Shown here: one piece after another, positions 8,222-15,974 of the stretch
How positions within the stretch are numbered: the stretch's first letter is position 1
Layout of the letters: the number at the start of each line of letters is the position of its first letter
Assembly (NCBI GenBank): GCA_049511715.1
Contig: JBEKXU010000037.1
Span: 1 to 31,828 of the forward strand
Origin: JBEKHT01 sp049511715
GTDB lineage: Bacteria > Chloroflexota > Anaerolineae > Anaerolineales > RBG-16-64-43
Length of the DNA: 31,828 bases
Reading direction: 5' to 3'
Made by a program: the position numbers and the translations under genes
Notes under the pieces: model-generated
Databases searched by the model: none
What the model saw: the letters and a program-made list of their open reading frames with translations, nothing else
What the model was told of the DNA's origin: nothing

Positions 8222-8668
8222 AAGGGGAAACAACTGGGGCACCGATCAGGTTCCAGACTGTGTTGGTGAAACCCAGATGAATCGGAACCTGGGCCTACCT
8301 CATTCTCCCATCCGGCACAAAAGAGCGATTTGTCGGCCGAGGGCGCCTACAGGTCCGCGGCACTGCAAGCGGCGAGCCTTTCCGCTCGACCTTCTCGCCT
8401 CACGGCGATGGGAGGCACGATCGTGTTGCGCTCAAGGTCTTGGCGGACAGGTTACGGACCCAAGCTGGCAACCCAGCGCAGGTGACCATCGCCCGGAACC
8501 TGAGCTCCCGCAGAAACCCGCGGCCAGCGGATCTGCGCATGACCCTGAACCGACCCGAGCCTCGGCCAATAACCTTCTTGCCTAGATAGCCGTCAGCCAT
8601 CGCAAGGCCTACTTGGTGGAATAGATTCAGTCAGCCGAGAGACCGGACACGAGGCAAAAGCGCCCCTT
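8222..8668 (+). pseudogene. Decayed DUF1905 / YdeI-OmdA family gene
   Basis: The + frame at 8245-8589 reads FQTVLVKPR, stop (TGA 8278-8280), IGTWAYLILP, RGRLQVRGTASGEPFRSTF, SPHGDGRH, then PRPADLR. These are the landmarks of DUF1905 proteins (tWayl.lP, RGrv.V.GTi.G.PFr, P.GdG.H, PaDLr). The C-terminal YdeI part follows in another frame, with VSHRKAYLVE, stop (TAG 8622-8624), IQSAERPDTRQKR, close to the family's ShrkeYv.WI..AkrpeTR. There is no usable start, two internal stops and a frameshift, so the gene is dead. An 8-bp inverted repeat (CAGGTTCC at 8247 and its complement at 8284) lies inside it. It lacks a convincing start, so a search for complete reading frames would pass over it. Confidence 0.8.
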
Positions 8669-9020
8669 GTCCTCGCCAAGGGCCTGCCATCTGGGCCGTT
8701 TCCCAAGTGGTCCGCTTTTGGTCCTCGTTTCAGGGCGCACAGATTCCTGCCCTCGTCCTCGACACGCTCGATGACCGCCAAGACCCCGTCGGCCGGACAA
8801 AGCAACCGCCTGGCAGCCCAGGTCGCTCCCAAACTGGCCGCGACTCGGCAATCGGCATGCCCCCTGTCTTCCCGTGATTCGATCAAGCCCATCTTGCCTG
8901 GCAATCACCAGCAGGCTACCGAAGTGGTTCCTCAAGGTCTCCTGAGATTCCCAGCGGGAATCTCTCTGGCAAAAAAAGGGGGGGGGAATTCCGGAGAGCG
9001 CAGACCGCTCACGGCAGGCC
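8669..9020. other. Intergenic stretch with hairpin and homopolymer tract
   Basis: No gene is supported. A perfect 9-bp hairpin (8944-8964) and an A7G9 run (8971-8986) lie just upstream of the marR promoter. Confidence 0.5.
8944..8964. repeat. Perfect 9-bp inverted repeat with 3-base loop
   Basis: GAGATTCCC and GGGAATCTC pair fully around AGC. On + it is followed seven bases later by seven A and nine G residues. It has no T tract in either direction, so it is not a standard intrinsic terminator. It may insulate the downstream promoter or be a protein site. Confidence 0.5.
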
Positions 9021-9049
9021 TTGACAGCTCGGGGCGCCCAACATATAAT
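9021..9049 (+). promoter_or_regulatory. Consensus sigma70-type promoter of the marR-ABC operon
   Basis: TTGACA at 9021-9026 and TATAAT at 9044-9049 are both perfect, with a 17-base spacer. The start codon of the MarR-type gene is 53 bases after the -10. Confidence 0.88.
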
Positions 9050-9064
9050 TCGGATTCGAAACTA

Positions 9065-9081
9065 TTAGGATATCAAACTAA
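9065..9081 (+). promoter_or_regulatory. Candidate MarR operator
   Basis: TTAG at 9065-9068 and CTAA at 9078-9081 form an inverted repeat around an AT-rich centre that includes the palindrome GATATC. It lies just downstream of the -10, over the expected transcription start, where the MarR product could block its own operon. Inferred from position and symmetry only. Confidence 0.4.
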
Positions 9082-9102
9082 CAGGCCTGGGGGGTCACGG
9101 CG

Positions 9103-9552
9103 ATGAGTGCCGAACAATGCGCAGGAGAGATTCTCGAGGTGGTGCCCTTGATCATGCGCCACATCCGCGCGGAAATGCGCAGCCATCGGGGGGCGGCCCT
9201 CTCCGTGCCGCAGTTCCGCGTCCTGACCTTCCTGGGGCGCAACCCAGGGGCCTCCCTGTCGGACCTGGCGGACCACCACGGGTTGACTTTGCCCTCCATG
9301 TCCAGCATGGTGGACGGGCTAGTGGGCCGGGCGCTGGTCCTTCGCCAATCCAGTTTGACCGATCGGCGGCGGGTCACGCTGACCCTCTCCGCCCGTGGGC
9401 GGGTTCTCCTGAAGCGGGCGCGGCTATCCACCCGGGCGCGGCTGGCGCAGCACCTAGAGGGCCTGTCGCCGACGCAATGCGCGCAGGTTGCCGCCACAAT
9501 GCGGGACCTGCGCCCTCTCTTTAATTCGCCCGAAAGCAATTCAGGGAGATGA
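9103..9552 (+). CDS. MarR family transcriptional regulator
   Basis: 149 residues, standard MarR length. A dimerisation helix opens the protein (residues 5-30), then a winged helix-turn-helix at about 33-105: LSVPQFRVLTFL, SLSDLADHHGLTLPSMSSMVDGL (recognition helix region) and the wing RQSSLTDRRRVTLTLSARG, whose DRR motif is diagnostic. The C-terminal helices complete the dimer. The TGA stop is one base before the ATG of the ABC ATPase gene, so it is co-transcribed with the exporter it presumably represses; the ligand is probably an exported compound. The Shine-Dalgarno is only a G run (9087-9094), so translation may be weak despite a very strong promoter. Confidence 0.9.
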   Translation: MSAEQCAGEILEVVPLIMRHIRAEMRSHRGAALSVPQFRVLTFLGRNPGASLSDLADHHGLTLPSMSSMVDGLVGRALVLRQSSLTDRRRVTLTLSARGRVLLKRARLSTRARLAQHLEGLSPTQCAQVAATMRDLRPLFNSPESNSGR

Positions 9553-9553
9553 C

Positions 9554-10351
9554 ATGGCAACGATTTTAGAGACGCAAGCGCTCACACGCCGCTTTGGCAC
9601 ACTCCTCGCCGTGAATGACGTCAACTTGACGCTCGAGGCGGGCGAGGTGTTTGGACTGCTGGGACCCAACGGGGCTGGCAAGACGACGATGCTGAAAATG
9701 CTGACCACGCTTCTGCCTCCGACCTCCGGCACAGCTCGCGTGGCCGGGTACGACATCGTGCATAAGGCCCTGGAGGTTCGGCGACGCATTGGCTATGTGC
9801 CCCAGGCCCTCTCGGCAGACGGCACGCTGAGCGGCTATGAGAACCTGCTGTTGTTGGCCAAGCTCTACGACATCCCAGGCGCGAAACGCGATGACCGTGT
9901 GCACGGGGCTATGGATTTCATGGGCCTCGCTGAGGCGAGTGACAAACTTGTGCGAGATTACTCGGGCGGAATGATTCGACGCCTGGAAATTGCCGGGGCC
10001 ATTCTCCATCGGCCGCCCTTGCTCTTCCTCGACGAACCCACGGTGGGCCTGGACCCGCTCGCACGCAACGCGGTCTGGGAGCACGTCGAGCAAATGAGGA
10101 AGGACTACGGCACTACGATTCTGCTGACCACGCACATGATGGAAGAGGCGGATCGGCTCTGTGAGCGGGTGGCTATCATGCACCTGGGCCGGGTTGCGGC
10201 CTTGGGGACCCCGGCCGAACTAAAGGCCGCCCTAGGCGAGGGGGCCACCCTGGACGACGTGTTCGTCTACCACGCTGGCGGTGAACTCGATTCGGGAGGA
10301 AATTACCGTGAGACTTCAAGAGCAAGGCGTACAGCCCGCAGGCTGGGCTGA
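9554..10351 (+). CDS. ABC transporter ATP-binding protein, DrrA-type exporter
   Basis: 265 residues. Walker A GPNGAGKTT at 37-45, Q-loop VPQAL, signature YSGGMIRRLEIA (Met at the usual Gln position), Walker B LLFLDEPTVGLDP and H-loop TTHMMEEAD, all intact. The C-terminal LDDVFVYHAGG block is typical of DrrA/CcmA-like ATPases paired with ABC-2 permeases for drug, antibiotic or lipid export. AGGGAG precedes the ATG by a few bases. The gene starts one base after the marR stop and overlaps the permease start by 44 bases. The last 15 or so residues, basic and low in complexity, are encoded in that overlap. Confidence 0.92.
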   Translation: MATILETQALTRRFGTLLAVNDVNLTLEAGEVFGLLGPNGAGKTTMLKMLTTLLPPTSGTARVAGYDIVHKALEVRRRIGYVPQALSADGTLSGYENLLLLAKLYDIPGAKRDDRVHGAMDFMGLAEASDKLVRDYSGGMIRRLEIAGAILHRPPLLFLDEPTVGLDPLARNAVWEHVEQMRKDYGTTILLTTHMMEEADRLCERVAIMHLGRVAALGTPAELKAALGEGATLDDVFVYHAGGELDSGGNYRETSRARRTARRLG

Positions 10352-11162
10352 TATTGACCTATCGCGCACCCTCAGCCCGCTCCAGGAGCTGAGCTCTTTC
10401 CTTCGCAAGACAGTAGTGATCGCGGAATTCGAGGTGCGCAAGCTGCGCCACGATCCAACCGAGTTGATCACTCGCGCCGTGCAACCAGCGCTGTGGTTGT
10501 TGATATTCGGTGAAGTGTTCAGCCGGATCCGGGCCATGCCGATCCCGGGAAACGTGCCCTACTTGGATTTCATGTCCCCGGGCATTCTGGCCCAGAGCGT
10601 GCTTTTCATCGCCATCTTCTACGGCATCGCCGCGATCTGGGAACGCGACTTGGGCATCGTCCACAAACTCCTCGCCAGTCCCACCCCGCGTCCCGCGCTG
10701 GTTCTGGGAAAGGCGCTCTCGGCCGGGGTGCGCAGCCTGCCTCAGGCCCTTTTCGTCTATGTCCTCGCGCTCCTGCTGGGCGTGAAGATGAACATGAACC
10801 CGCTGGCCTGGATCGTGATGTTGCTCGCCGTTCTGTTGGGCGCCGCTTTTTTCGCCACCCTCTCCCTCATCATCGCTTGCATTGTCAAGACCCGGGAGCG
10901 GTTCATGGGAATTGGCCAGGTCCTGACCATGCCGCTTTTCTTCGCCAGCAACGCCATCTATCCTGTCTCGATCATGCCCGCCTGGTTGCAGGTGGCTTCA
11001 TCGGTGAACCCACTTACTTACATGGTCGACGCCGTACGCACCTTGATGCTGGCCTCGTGGACAAGCAGCTTCGGTCTGGGTTTTGACTTTGGCGTGTTGA
11101 TCATTGCAACCGGGATCCTGGTTGCGATTGCGTCCCGGCTCTACCCCGGCTTGGCCAGATAG
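10308..11162 (+). CDS. ABC-2 type permease, DrrB-like
   Basis: 284 residues of the ABC2_membrane family. A cytosolic amphipathic N-terminus (EFEVRKLRHDPTELITRAVQP) leads into about six membrane helices. One family mark is the stretch after the second helix, WERDLGIVHKLLASPTPRPAL, a conserved cytoplasmic loop that contacts the ATPase; another is FASNAIYPVSIMPAWLQ with VNPLTYMVDAVR near the end. GTG 10308 is chosen because GGGAGGA lies seven to eight bases upstream; an in-frame GTG at 10281 has no such site. It overlaps the ATPase gene and so is translationally coupled. With the ATPase it would form a homodimeric or heterotetrameric exporter in the inner membrane. Confidence 0.9.
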   Translation: MRLQEQGVQPAGWADIDLSRTLSPLQELSSFLRKTVVIAEFEVRKLRHDPTELITRAVQPALWLLIFGEVFSRIRAMPIPGNVPYLDFMSPGILAQSVLFIAIFYGIAAIWERDLGIVHKLLASPTPRPALVLGKALSAGVRSLPQALFVYVLALLLGVKMNMNPLAWIVMLLAVLLGAAFFATLSLIIACIVKTRERFMGIGQVLTMPLFFASNAIYPVSIMPAWLQVASSVNPLTYMVDAVRTLMLASWTSSFGLGFDFGVLIIATGILVAIASRLYPGLAR

Positions 11163-11632
11163 GCTCTGCCCACGACCAGAGCGAGGGACTGAAAAGGGCC
11201 GCTTTCGTTACTCCGCTGGGTTCTCGCCGAGAGACACTGTCTCAAGCCCTACACGGAGAAACGCAACCTGGATGCCGCCTGGAGCGGGTGGAATGGCTTC
11301 GCCTCCCTGCCCAGGCAAAGCTTTCCCCACTCTTGGGATTCCGATCCAAGACGGCCATTCAGCCTACCAACCGGCCAAGTCCCCTGCTGCCAAGGACCAG
11401 GAGCCGAACCCTGGGACGTGATCGAAGCCCAATTCAGAAGGGACGGATCCTTCCCGGAGCGGCCAGGTCGTGGAGGCACGCCATCGGCCAGCTACCAGGC
11501 CCGAAGCGTCAGGAAATACCTTGGAAGACGAGGAGGACTGACGTCGATCGCGTTATCTGAGATCCCGTTTCCAGGGATCGGTTATTGTGAGAGGTCCTGT
11601 GCGTGCAAAGACTGTCGGGAGGGGGAAAAAGG
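11163..11632. other. 470-bp gap between convergent genes
   Basis: Nothing coding is supported. One small hairpin at 11561-11579 is listed separately. Confidence 0.5.
11561..11579 (-). terminator. Weak hairpin downstream of the two-TM small gene
   Basis: GATCCC and GGGATC form a 6-bp stem with a 7-base loop, about 55-72 bases past the stop of the minus-strand small membrane gene. No clean T tract follows, so termination is only a possibility. Confidence 0.25.
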
Positions 11633-11815
11633 CTATCGGGCAAAGGCCCGTATCAGATACTGGACGGCGTAATAGAGGATCACCACCCCCAGAATCCCGA
11701 GGACTAGGCTAGCCACGCAGTGGAGCCAGCTGGCGAGCAGGCGGACGAGGTGGCTGGCCAGCCACAGACCCAGGAGAATGGCCAGAACCACGCCGACGAG
11801 CTGAAGCCACGACAC
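11633..11815 (-). CDS. Small two-TM membrane protein, 60 residues
   Basis: The GTG at 11815 is preceded by AGGAGG at the ideal five-base distance, which fixes the start. The product is almost wholly membrane: helix 1 at about 5-27 (LVGVVLAILLGLWLASHLVRLLA), a short turn with a Cys, and helix 2 at about 34-54 (LVLGILGVVILYYAVQYLI), closing with a basic RAFAR. No signal peptidase site. It stands alone, convergent with the ABC exporter operon. I do not recognise a family; small hairpin membrane proteins like this often modulate a partner, but none is indicated. Confidence 0.65.
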   Translation of the reverse strand: MSWLQLVGVVLAILLGLWLASHLVRLLASWLHCVASLVLGILGVVILYYAVQYLIRAFAR

Positions 11816-12218
11816 CTTTACCTCCTAGCAGGCAGCCAGGCCACAATCCCGGGATTGCATCTTGGAGGGAGATGCAGAACTTGTGCCATCCGAAGCTGAG
11901 AATCTTGTCTCTCATTGAGGTGCCCTGTCGGCCTCCTGACTTCTGTTGCTCTGTCCCCAGGTAATGTGGGGCCCATCCTCTTGGCAGAGAGCTCGCCCTC
12001 GAACCTCGCAGGGTCAGGGGCATCAACGTTTCGCCACCAGGATTCTTCTCCGAGATCCGATCCAACCAGGGGAAGAAAGAGCCGCGCGGTGTGGACGCCC
12101 ACGCTACCTCCTCTTCGAGCACGTAGCGCCTTCATAGTCTCGAACTCTGCGATCGGCCTCCTCCTTCGCGCCCTATGAGGGATCTCCCGTTTCGGATATC
12201 ATAAGCAGGGAGCGCGGG
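11816..12218. other. Gene-free stretch
   Basis: Open frames on both strands lack ribosome binding sites and recognisable domains. Nothing functional is evident except the hairpin that begins at 12219. Confidence 0.5.
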
Positions 12219-12258
12219 CCGCACCTTGTCTTCCCAAGAGCCCTCTCGTAAGGTGCGG
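12219..12258 (+). repeat. 9-bp stem with 22-base loop upstream of the coiled-coil gene
   Basis: CCGCACCTT at 12219-12227 pairs perfectly with AAGGTGCGG at 12250-12258, and one further outer pair is possible. It ends 109 bases before the start codon at 12368. It may be a structured leader element or a protein site. No known riboswitch consensus was recognised. Confidence 0.4.
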
Positions 12259-12367
12259 TCGGGCCAGTCAAACCCCCTCCGCCTGGGGCCCGTGCTGAGC
12301 TGGTTCTAGAGGGTCCGCGCCGAGCAGATAGGCATCCACCTCTTTCAGACCACAAGGGAGGGTCAAG

Positions 12368-12919
12368 ATGAGCAGCAGCCAGACGACGGCAACCCCCAGT
12401 CCCCTTCCCCCTGACCGACCTGGTCCCAGTAGTGCGCCACCCAAACCCAAGACCAGCCCAACCGGGCGGTTCTTCCGAGGGCTATTGCGCTGGGTTACGG
12501 CGATTGCGTTCGTGTTTTGCCTGGGAGTCCTCGCCATGTGGTTCCTCAGGGTCCGCCCGCAGAGCGAGCAAATCTCGCAAATGCAGACAAAGATCTTCAC
12601 CTTTCAAAAGCAACTCAACGGTCCGCAGCCGCAGGTCGAGATCCTGCAAAGTCTTGTCGACGTGAGCAAAGCCCAAGTGGCACTTGCCCAAGGTGAGACG
12701 GCAGGCGTCCAGCAAGATCTGAGTGGGACCGACGCGCTTCTAGCTCAGCTTCAGACAGAGCTACCTTCGGACCAGTCCCAAACACTTCAAGCCGCCCGCA
12801 CTCGCCTGAGCATGGTCCTCGGCGAGGCCAGTTCCAATGGCTTGGCGGCGCGCAATGACCTCGAGGTTCTGGCCAACCTTTTGGCTTCCCTGCAAGTTCC
12901 CACCCCGGCGCCAGACTGA
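12368..12919 (+). CDS. Single-TM protein with Pro-rich N-terminus and external helical domain
   Basis: 183 residues. Residues 1-34 are Ser/Thr/Pro-rich and disordered, followed by a basic flank (RFFRGLLRW), one membrane helix at about 41-61 (WVTAIAFVFCLGVLAMWFL) and a C-terminal region rich in Gln, Ala and Leu. In that region, SEQISQMQTKIFTFQKQL and VSKAQVALAQGETAGVQQDL suggest coiled coil. It probably sits in the cytoplasmic membrane with the helical part outside. AGGGAGG six bases before ATG is excellent. The antisense open frame over it is a shadow. Family not recognised, though similar Pro-rich, one-TM, coiled-coil proteins occur in Chloroflexota as I remember. No operon partner; a stem-loop lies upstream. 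Confidence 0.7.
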   Translation: MSSSQTTATPSPLPPDRPGPSSAPPKPKTSPTGRFFRGLLRWVTAIAFVFCLGVLAMWFLRVRPQSEQISQMQTKIFTFQKQLNGPQPQVEILQSLVDVSKAQVALAQGETAGVQQDLSGTDALLAQLQTELPSDQSQTLQAARTRLSMVLGEASSNGLAARNDLEVLANLLASLQVPTPAPD

Positions 12920-13243
12920 GACCCGAGCCCCTGATGCTCCTGGACACAGAACCAGGGAGTCCCATCCGCGATGGGATGGCGGCCCACGGACTGGCTTGAT
13001 CCCAAGCAGGTATTTGGCGCAGAGCCTCCGATCCCAGGTTGTCTTGAGGCAGGTTGCTGACGGGCTCCTGCAGGCTGCCGCAGGAACCGCCCCCCCTCCT
13101 TGGCGGGCTGAGCCTCGTTCCCAGGGACCCAGGCGCCTCACCCAGGGGAGAAAGAAATCGTTGAACCACGACGAAGCTACAGGTTAAGTGGCGCGATACG
13201 TGGCAGGAGGAATCAGGGAGAGGAGCGGGAAAAGGGCTGCGGC
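12920..13243. other. Gap between convergent genes
   Basis: A 6-bp hairpin (CCCATC/GATGGG, 12961-12975) is the only structure seen, 42 bases after the upstream stop; it lacks a T tract. No gene is supported. Confidence 0.45.
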
Positions 13244-13930
13244 CTAGAGATAGTGGTCCTGATAGCGACAGGTCTCTCGCAGGTTGCAGTAGTCGCAGGC
13301 CCGTCCGGCGCGCTGAAGGTGCGGCCCCAATCCCAGCACCAAGGAGATGGACTTGCGGGGCATCATCATGCCCCCGCTGGTAAGCACGATTCCGAGCGGA
13401 TTGGCGCTCACGATGCGAAAGACCTGAGTCTGGCCTTCCTCGACCGGCCATCCAACCATTCCCGGGCTGAGCGGCAAAGAGGGATGCATGCCATGGATTT
13501 CGCCCTCGGCCTCGAAGCGGTTGCTTGCCGCTGTTGCCAACGCCTCAGCCGCGGCATTCCCAAGACCATCCAGGGCCAAGCCAAAGGGTGGGTCCGTTTC
13601 CAGAGCCTCTTGGATCGCCCCCTCGATGCGCTCCCCCACTGTGCAGAGCATCACCACGACCTCGGAAGACCCGCCCATGTGCTGGGCAATCAGCGGACCG
13701 CTCAGGACCCCTCCTCCTTCAAGGGTCAGCTTCTCATGGCGGAACGACGAGACTGGCAAGCTCAGGGAGGCCACCGCCGGGTCCAGGAGAGACCGTCCCT
13801 CCGCGAGTGCCCTTCCAGCCAGGTCAATCAATCGCGGGTTGCGCGACCGAAGCACGGCCGGGTCTGCTCCCTGGCCGCGCAGCACCTTGTCAACGTCCAG
13901 CTCGAGTTCCCAGTTTCCAATTACCTGCAT
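13244..13930 (-). CDS. MetH activation-domain-like protein (B12-dependent methionine synthase activation fold)
   Basis: 228 residues without any cobalamin-, folate- or homocysteine-binding domain. The middle and C-terminal part match the SAM-binding reactivation domain of methionine synthase: VVVMLCTVGERIE, then LSPGMVGWPVEEGQ (family SPGY..WP...Q) and GIVLTSGGMMMPRKSISLVLGLG (family GV.Lt...mm.P.KS). It closes with a three-cysteine motif, ACDYCNLRETC (CxxC-x5-C), which may bind an Fe-S cluster or zinc. Stand-alone versions occur in anaerobes and are thought to service corrinoid methyltransferases, but that role is inferred. AAGGAG about ten bases upstream supports ATG 13930. No methyltransferase is in the window. 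Confidence 0.8.
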   Translation of the reverse strand: MQVIGNWELELDVDKVLRGQGADPAVLRSRNPRLIDLAGRALAEGRSLLDPAVASLSLPVSSFRHEKLTLEGGGVLSGPLIAQHMGGSSEVVVMLCTVGERIEGAIQEALETDPPFGLALDGLGNAAAEALATAASNRFEAEGEIHGMHPSLPLSPGMVGWPVEEGQTQVFRIVSANPLGIVLTSGGMMMPRKSISLVLGLGPHLQRAGRACDYCNLRETCRYQDHYL

Positions 13931-14335
13931 GAAGGCACATCTCCTTGTTGATTTGGCCTCCGTCTAGCGCCCGCAGGCCCAGTTCATCGAGCCCTATCCG
14001 TGCGGCCCCCCATTCTTAGGTCTCCCTGCCACGGCCAGCACGCACGGGATTATACCCAGCGGCGAGTGCAGTTTGGCCGCCGGACCGGAAGATCGGCCCG
14101 AGGCCATTCTCGGGGTTCTGACGACGCCCGCGGCCCGGCCAATTCCCGGGATGAGCAACTTGCTCGGAAGAACAGGGAGGTAGCGCTTTTCCTCTCCCCA
14201 GCCACCACCCTCAAGCTGCCGCTTGCTCCGCCCTGCGAAGGTCGGGCTGGCCTTTTCCGAAACGCCTCTCGCCCCTTCTGTCCCAAAGGACACGCGCTCG
14301 GAGTGCCTGCAATGCGCCAGAGACGGACACCTCAC
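13931..14335. other. Gap without identified gene
   Basis: Open frames on both strands here are Arg- and Pro-rich and lack ribosome binding sites. No RNA gene or promoter was recognised. Confidence 0.5.
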
Positions 14336-15310
14336 CTACCAAAGCTGGTGAACGAGAGGGCGAATCTGTTGGTCATAAATCCTGGCCACGCCGTTCATGG
14401 TCTGCAAGGAAAGAGCCGGCAGGTCGGCGGCTCGGAGATTCTCCTCAACCTGGTCTGCCCTCTTGGCACCTGGAATCGCACAGGTGACCGCGTCGAACAT
14501 CAGGATCCACCGGAGTGCCAGCTGGGTTAGGGTCTGCCCAGGCGGAACCAGACCTTGAAGTGCCTGAACTGCGCGGAGGCCGGCGCCCAACTCCACACCC
14601 GCGAAGGTTTCGCCTCGATCGAAGGATTCGCCTTGGCGGTTGAAGTTGCGGTGGTCATCTTCGGGAAACCTGGTGGCGGCACTGATCCTGCCGGTCAGAA
14701 GCCCGGAAGCCAGTGGCACGCGGGCCAGAACGCCCACGCCCTTCTTCTTAGCCTGGGCCAGAAACAGGTCCGCCGGACGCTGGCGAAAAAGATTGAAGAT
14801 GATCTGAACGCTTTGCACATTGGGGTACTCCATCGCCTTGAGGCCCTCTTCCACCTTCTCGACACTCACGCCGTAGAACTGGATCTTGCCGGCCGCAACT
14901 AGCTCATCCAGGAAGCCAAAGACCTCCGGCCGATAATAAACCTCCGTGGGAGGGCAGTGAAGTTGCAGTAGGTCGAGGGTTTCGCATTGGAGGTTGCGCA
15001 AGCTGTCCTCGACAAACCGAGTAAGGTTCTCGCGGTTGTATCCGCTCGAGGTGTGAGGGCTCAGCTTTCGTCCCGCCTTGGTGGCAATCCGGAATTCCTC
15101 GCGACGCTCCTTCCTCAGCCTCGCCAACAGTGGCTCGCTGCCATACACATCGGCGGTATCAAAGAAGTTCACCCCCCCGTCCAGGGCCCGGTGGAGGGCT
15201 TGCAGGGACTCTCTCTCGTCCACCCTGCCCCACATGCTTCCGATGGCCCACGTTCCAAAGCTGATCGCCGAAACCGTCCAGCCGGTATGTCCCAAACTTC
15301 GATAATCCAT
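14336..15310 (-). CDS. Aldo/keto reductase
   Basis: 324 residues, a complete (beta/alpha)8 NADPH-dependent oxidoreductase. The catalytic tetrad is present: D51 and Y56 (FFDTADVYG), K78 (ATKAGRK) and H118 (LQLHCPP). The C-terminal nucleotide-binding part has LALRWIL and IPGAKRADQVEENL, the family's cofactor-phosphate loop. The sequence resembles the general bacterial AKR group acting on aldehydes and ketones; a specific substrate cannot be assigned. The start is ATG 15310, preceded by AAAGGAG nine bases upstream; an upstream in-frame start at 15340 would add residues lacking family similarity. Followed by a gap before the MetH-activation-like gene, so probably a single-gene unit. Confidence 0.88.
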   Translation of the reverse strand: MDYRSLGHTGWTVSAISFGTWAIGSMWGRVDERESLQALHRALDGGVNFFDTADVYGSEPLLARLRKERREEFRIATKAGRKLSPHTSSGYNRENLTRFVEDSLRNLQCETLDLLQLHCPPTEVYYRPEVFGFLDELVAAGKIQFYGVSVEKVEEGLKAMEYPNVQSVQIIFNLFRQRPADLFLAQAKKKGVGVLARVPLASGLLTGRISAATRFPEDDHRNFNRQGESFDRGETFAGVELGAGLRAVQALQGLVPPGQTLTQLALRWILMFDAVTCAIPGAKRADQVEENLRAADLPALSLQTMNGVARIYDQQIRPLVHQLW

Positions 15311-15974
15311 CGCCGTCTTCTCCTTTCGTCCTACCCGCAAGGATCGAGAGGAAGCCGATTACGCCTGCTTGAGTCACGCTCTGCCATCCTGGCACCCAAT
15401 GCCTGGATTCTATCCCTCCTCATCGAGCCTCCTGGTGGTCCGATCCTGCCCAGGAAGTCAAGCCATCAGCGGGATGAGTACGGTGACAGCCCGAACGCGG
15501 GAGGAGAAGAAAGGTCGAAAGCTCGCCGCCCGAACGGCGAGAGCAAGGACCGAGACGAGGATCCTTACCCGACTCAAGCCGCCCTTCCTTTGCCACAGCA
15601 CCTGCCCGAAGGGCAGGACGAGGCTCCTCTTCTTCTGCTTGCAGGGCCGAGGATTCCGGAAGCGAGGTTGCCAAGCGAGCTTGGGACCCTGCCCCGGACG
15701 CGACTTACGCCAAACCTTTGCCGGGGTCGGTCAAAGGAACCCGCGGCAACCTCAGCGCGGCGCCTTCTTGGGGCGACAACCATCCCTGCCGCTGACGGCC
15801 AGCTCTTCGACCAAGCCTCCATCGCTTCAAAACCGGTAGAATGAGGAGACACAGCCAAGAAACGTAACGGTCCGGAGCAGAGGCTCTCGGGAATCTTCCC
15901 CCCGAGTCGACCGGAGCAGTCGCCAGCAGGCTTGGCTGAGGGAGGAGAGCCCATTGGTTTCCCAGGGAGGCAGG
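15311..15974. other. 664-bp gap between divergent genes
   Basis: Long overlapping open frames are present on both strands but are Arg-, Pro- and Ser-rich with no domain or Shine-Dalgarno. A 7-bp hairpin (CTCGCCG/CGGCGAG, 15522-15541) is visible. Promoters for both flanking genes must lie here; I could not find a good match. Confidence 0.45.

Noticed and set aside
8944..8986. Intrinsic terminator
   Set aside because: The hairpin is followed by A and G runs on + and by no T run on -, so it does not meet the terminator pattern.
12268..12600. 110-residue minus-strand open frame with a hydrophobic segment
   Set aside because: It is the antisense shadow of the coiled-coil membrane gene, which has a far better ribosome binding site.
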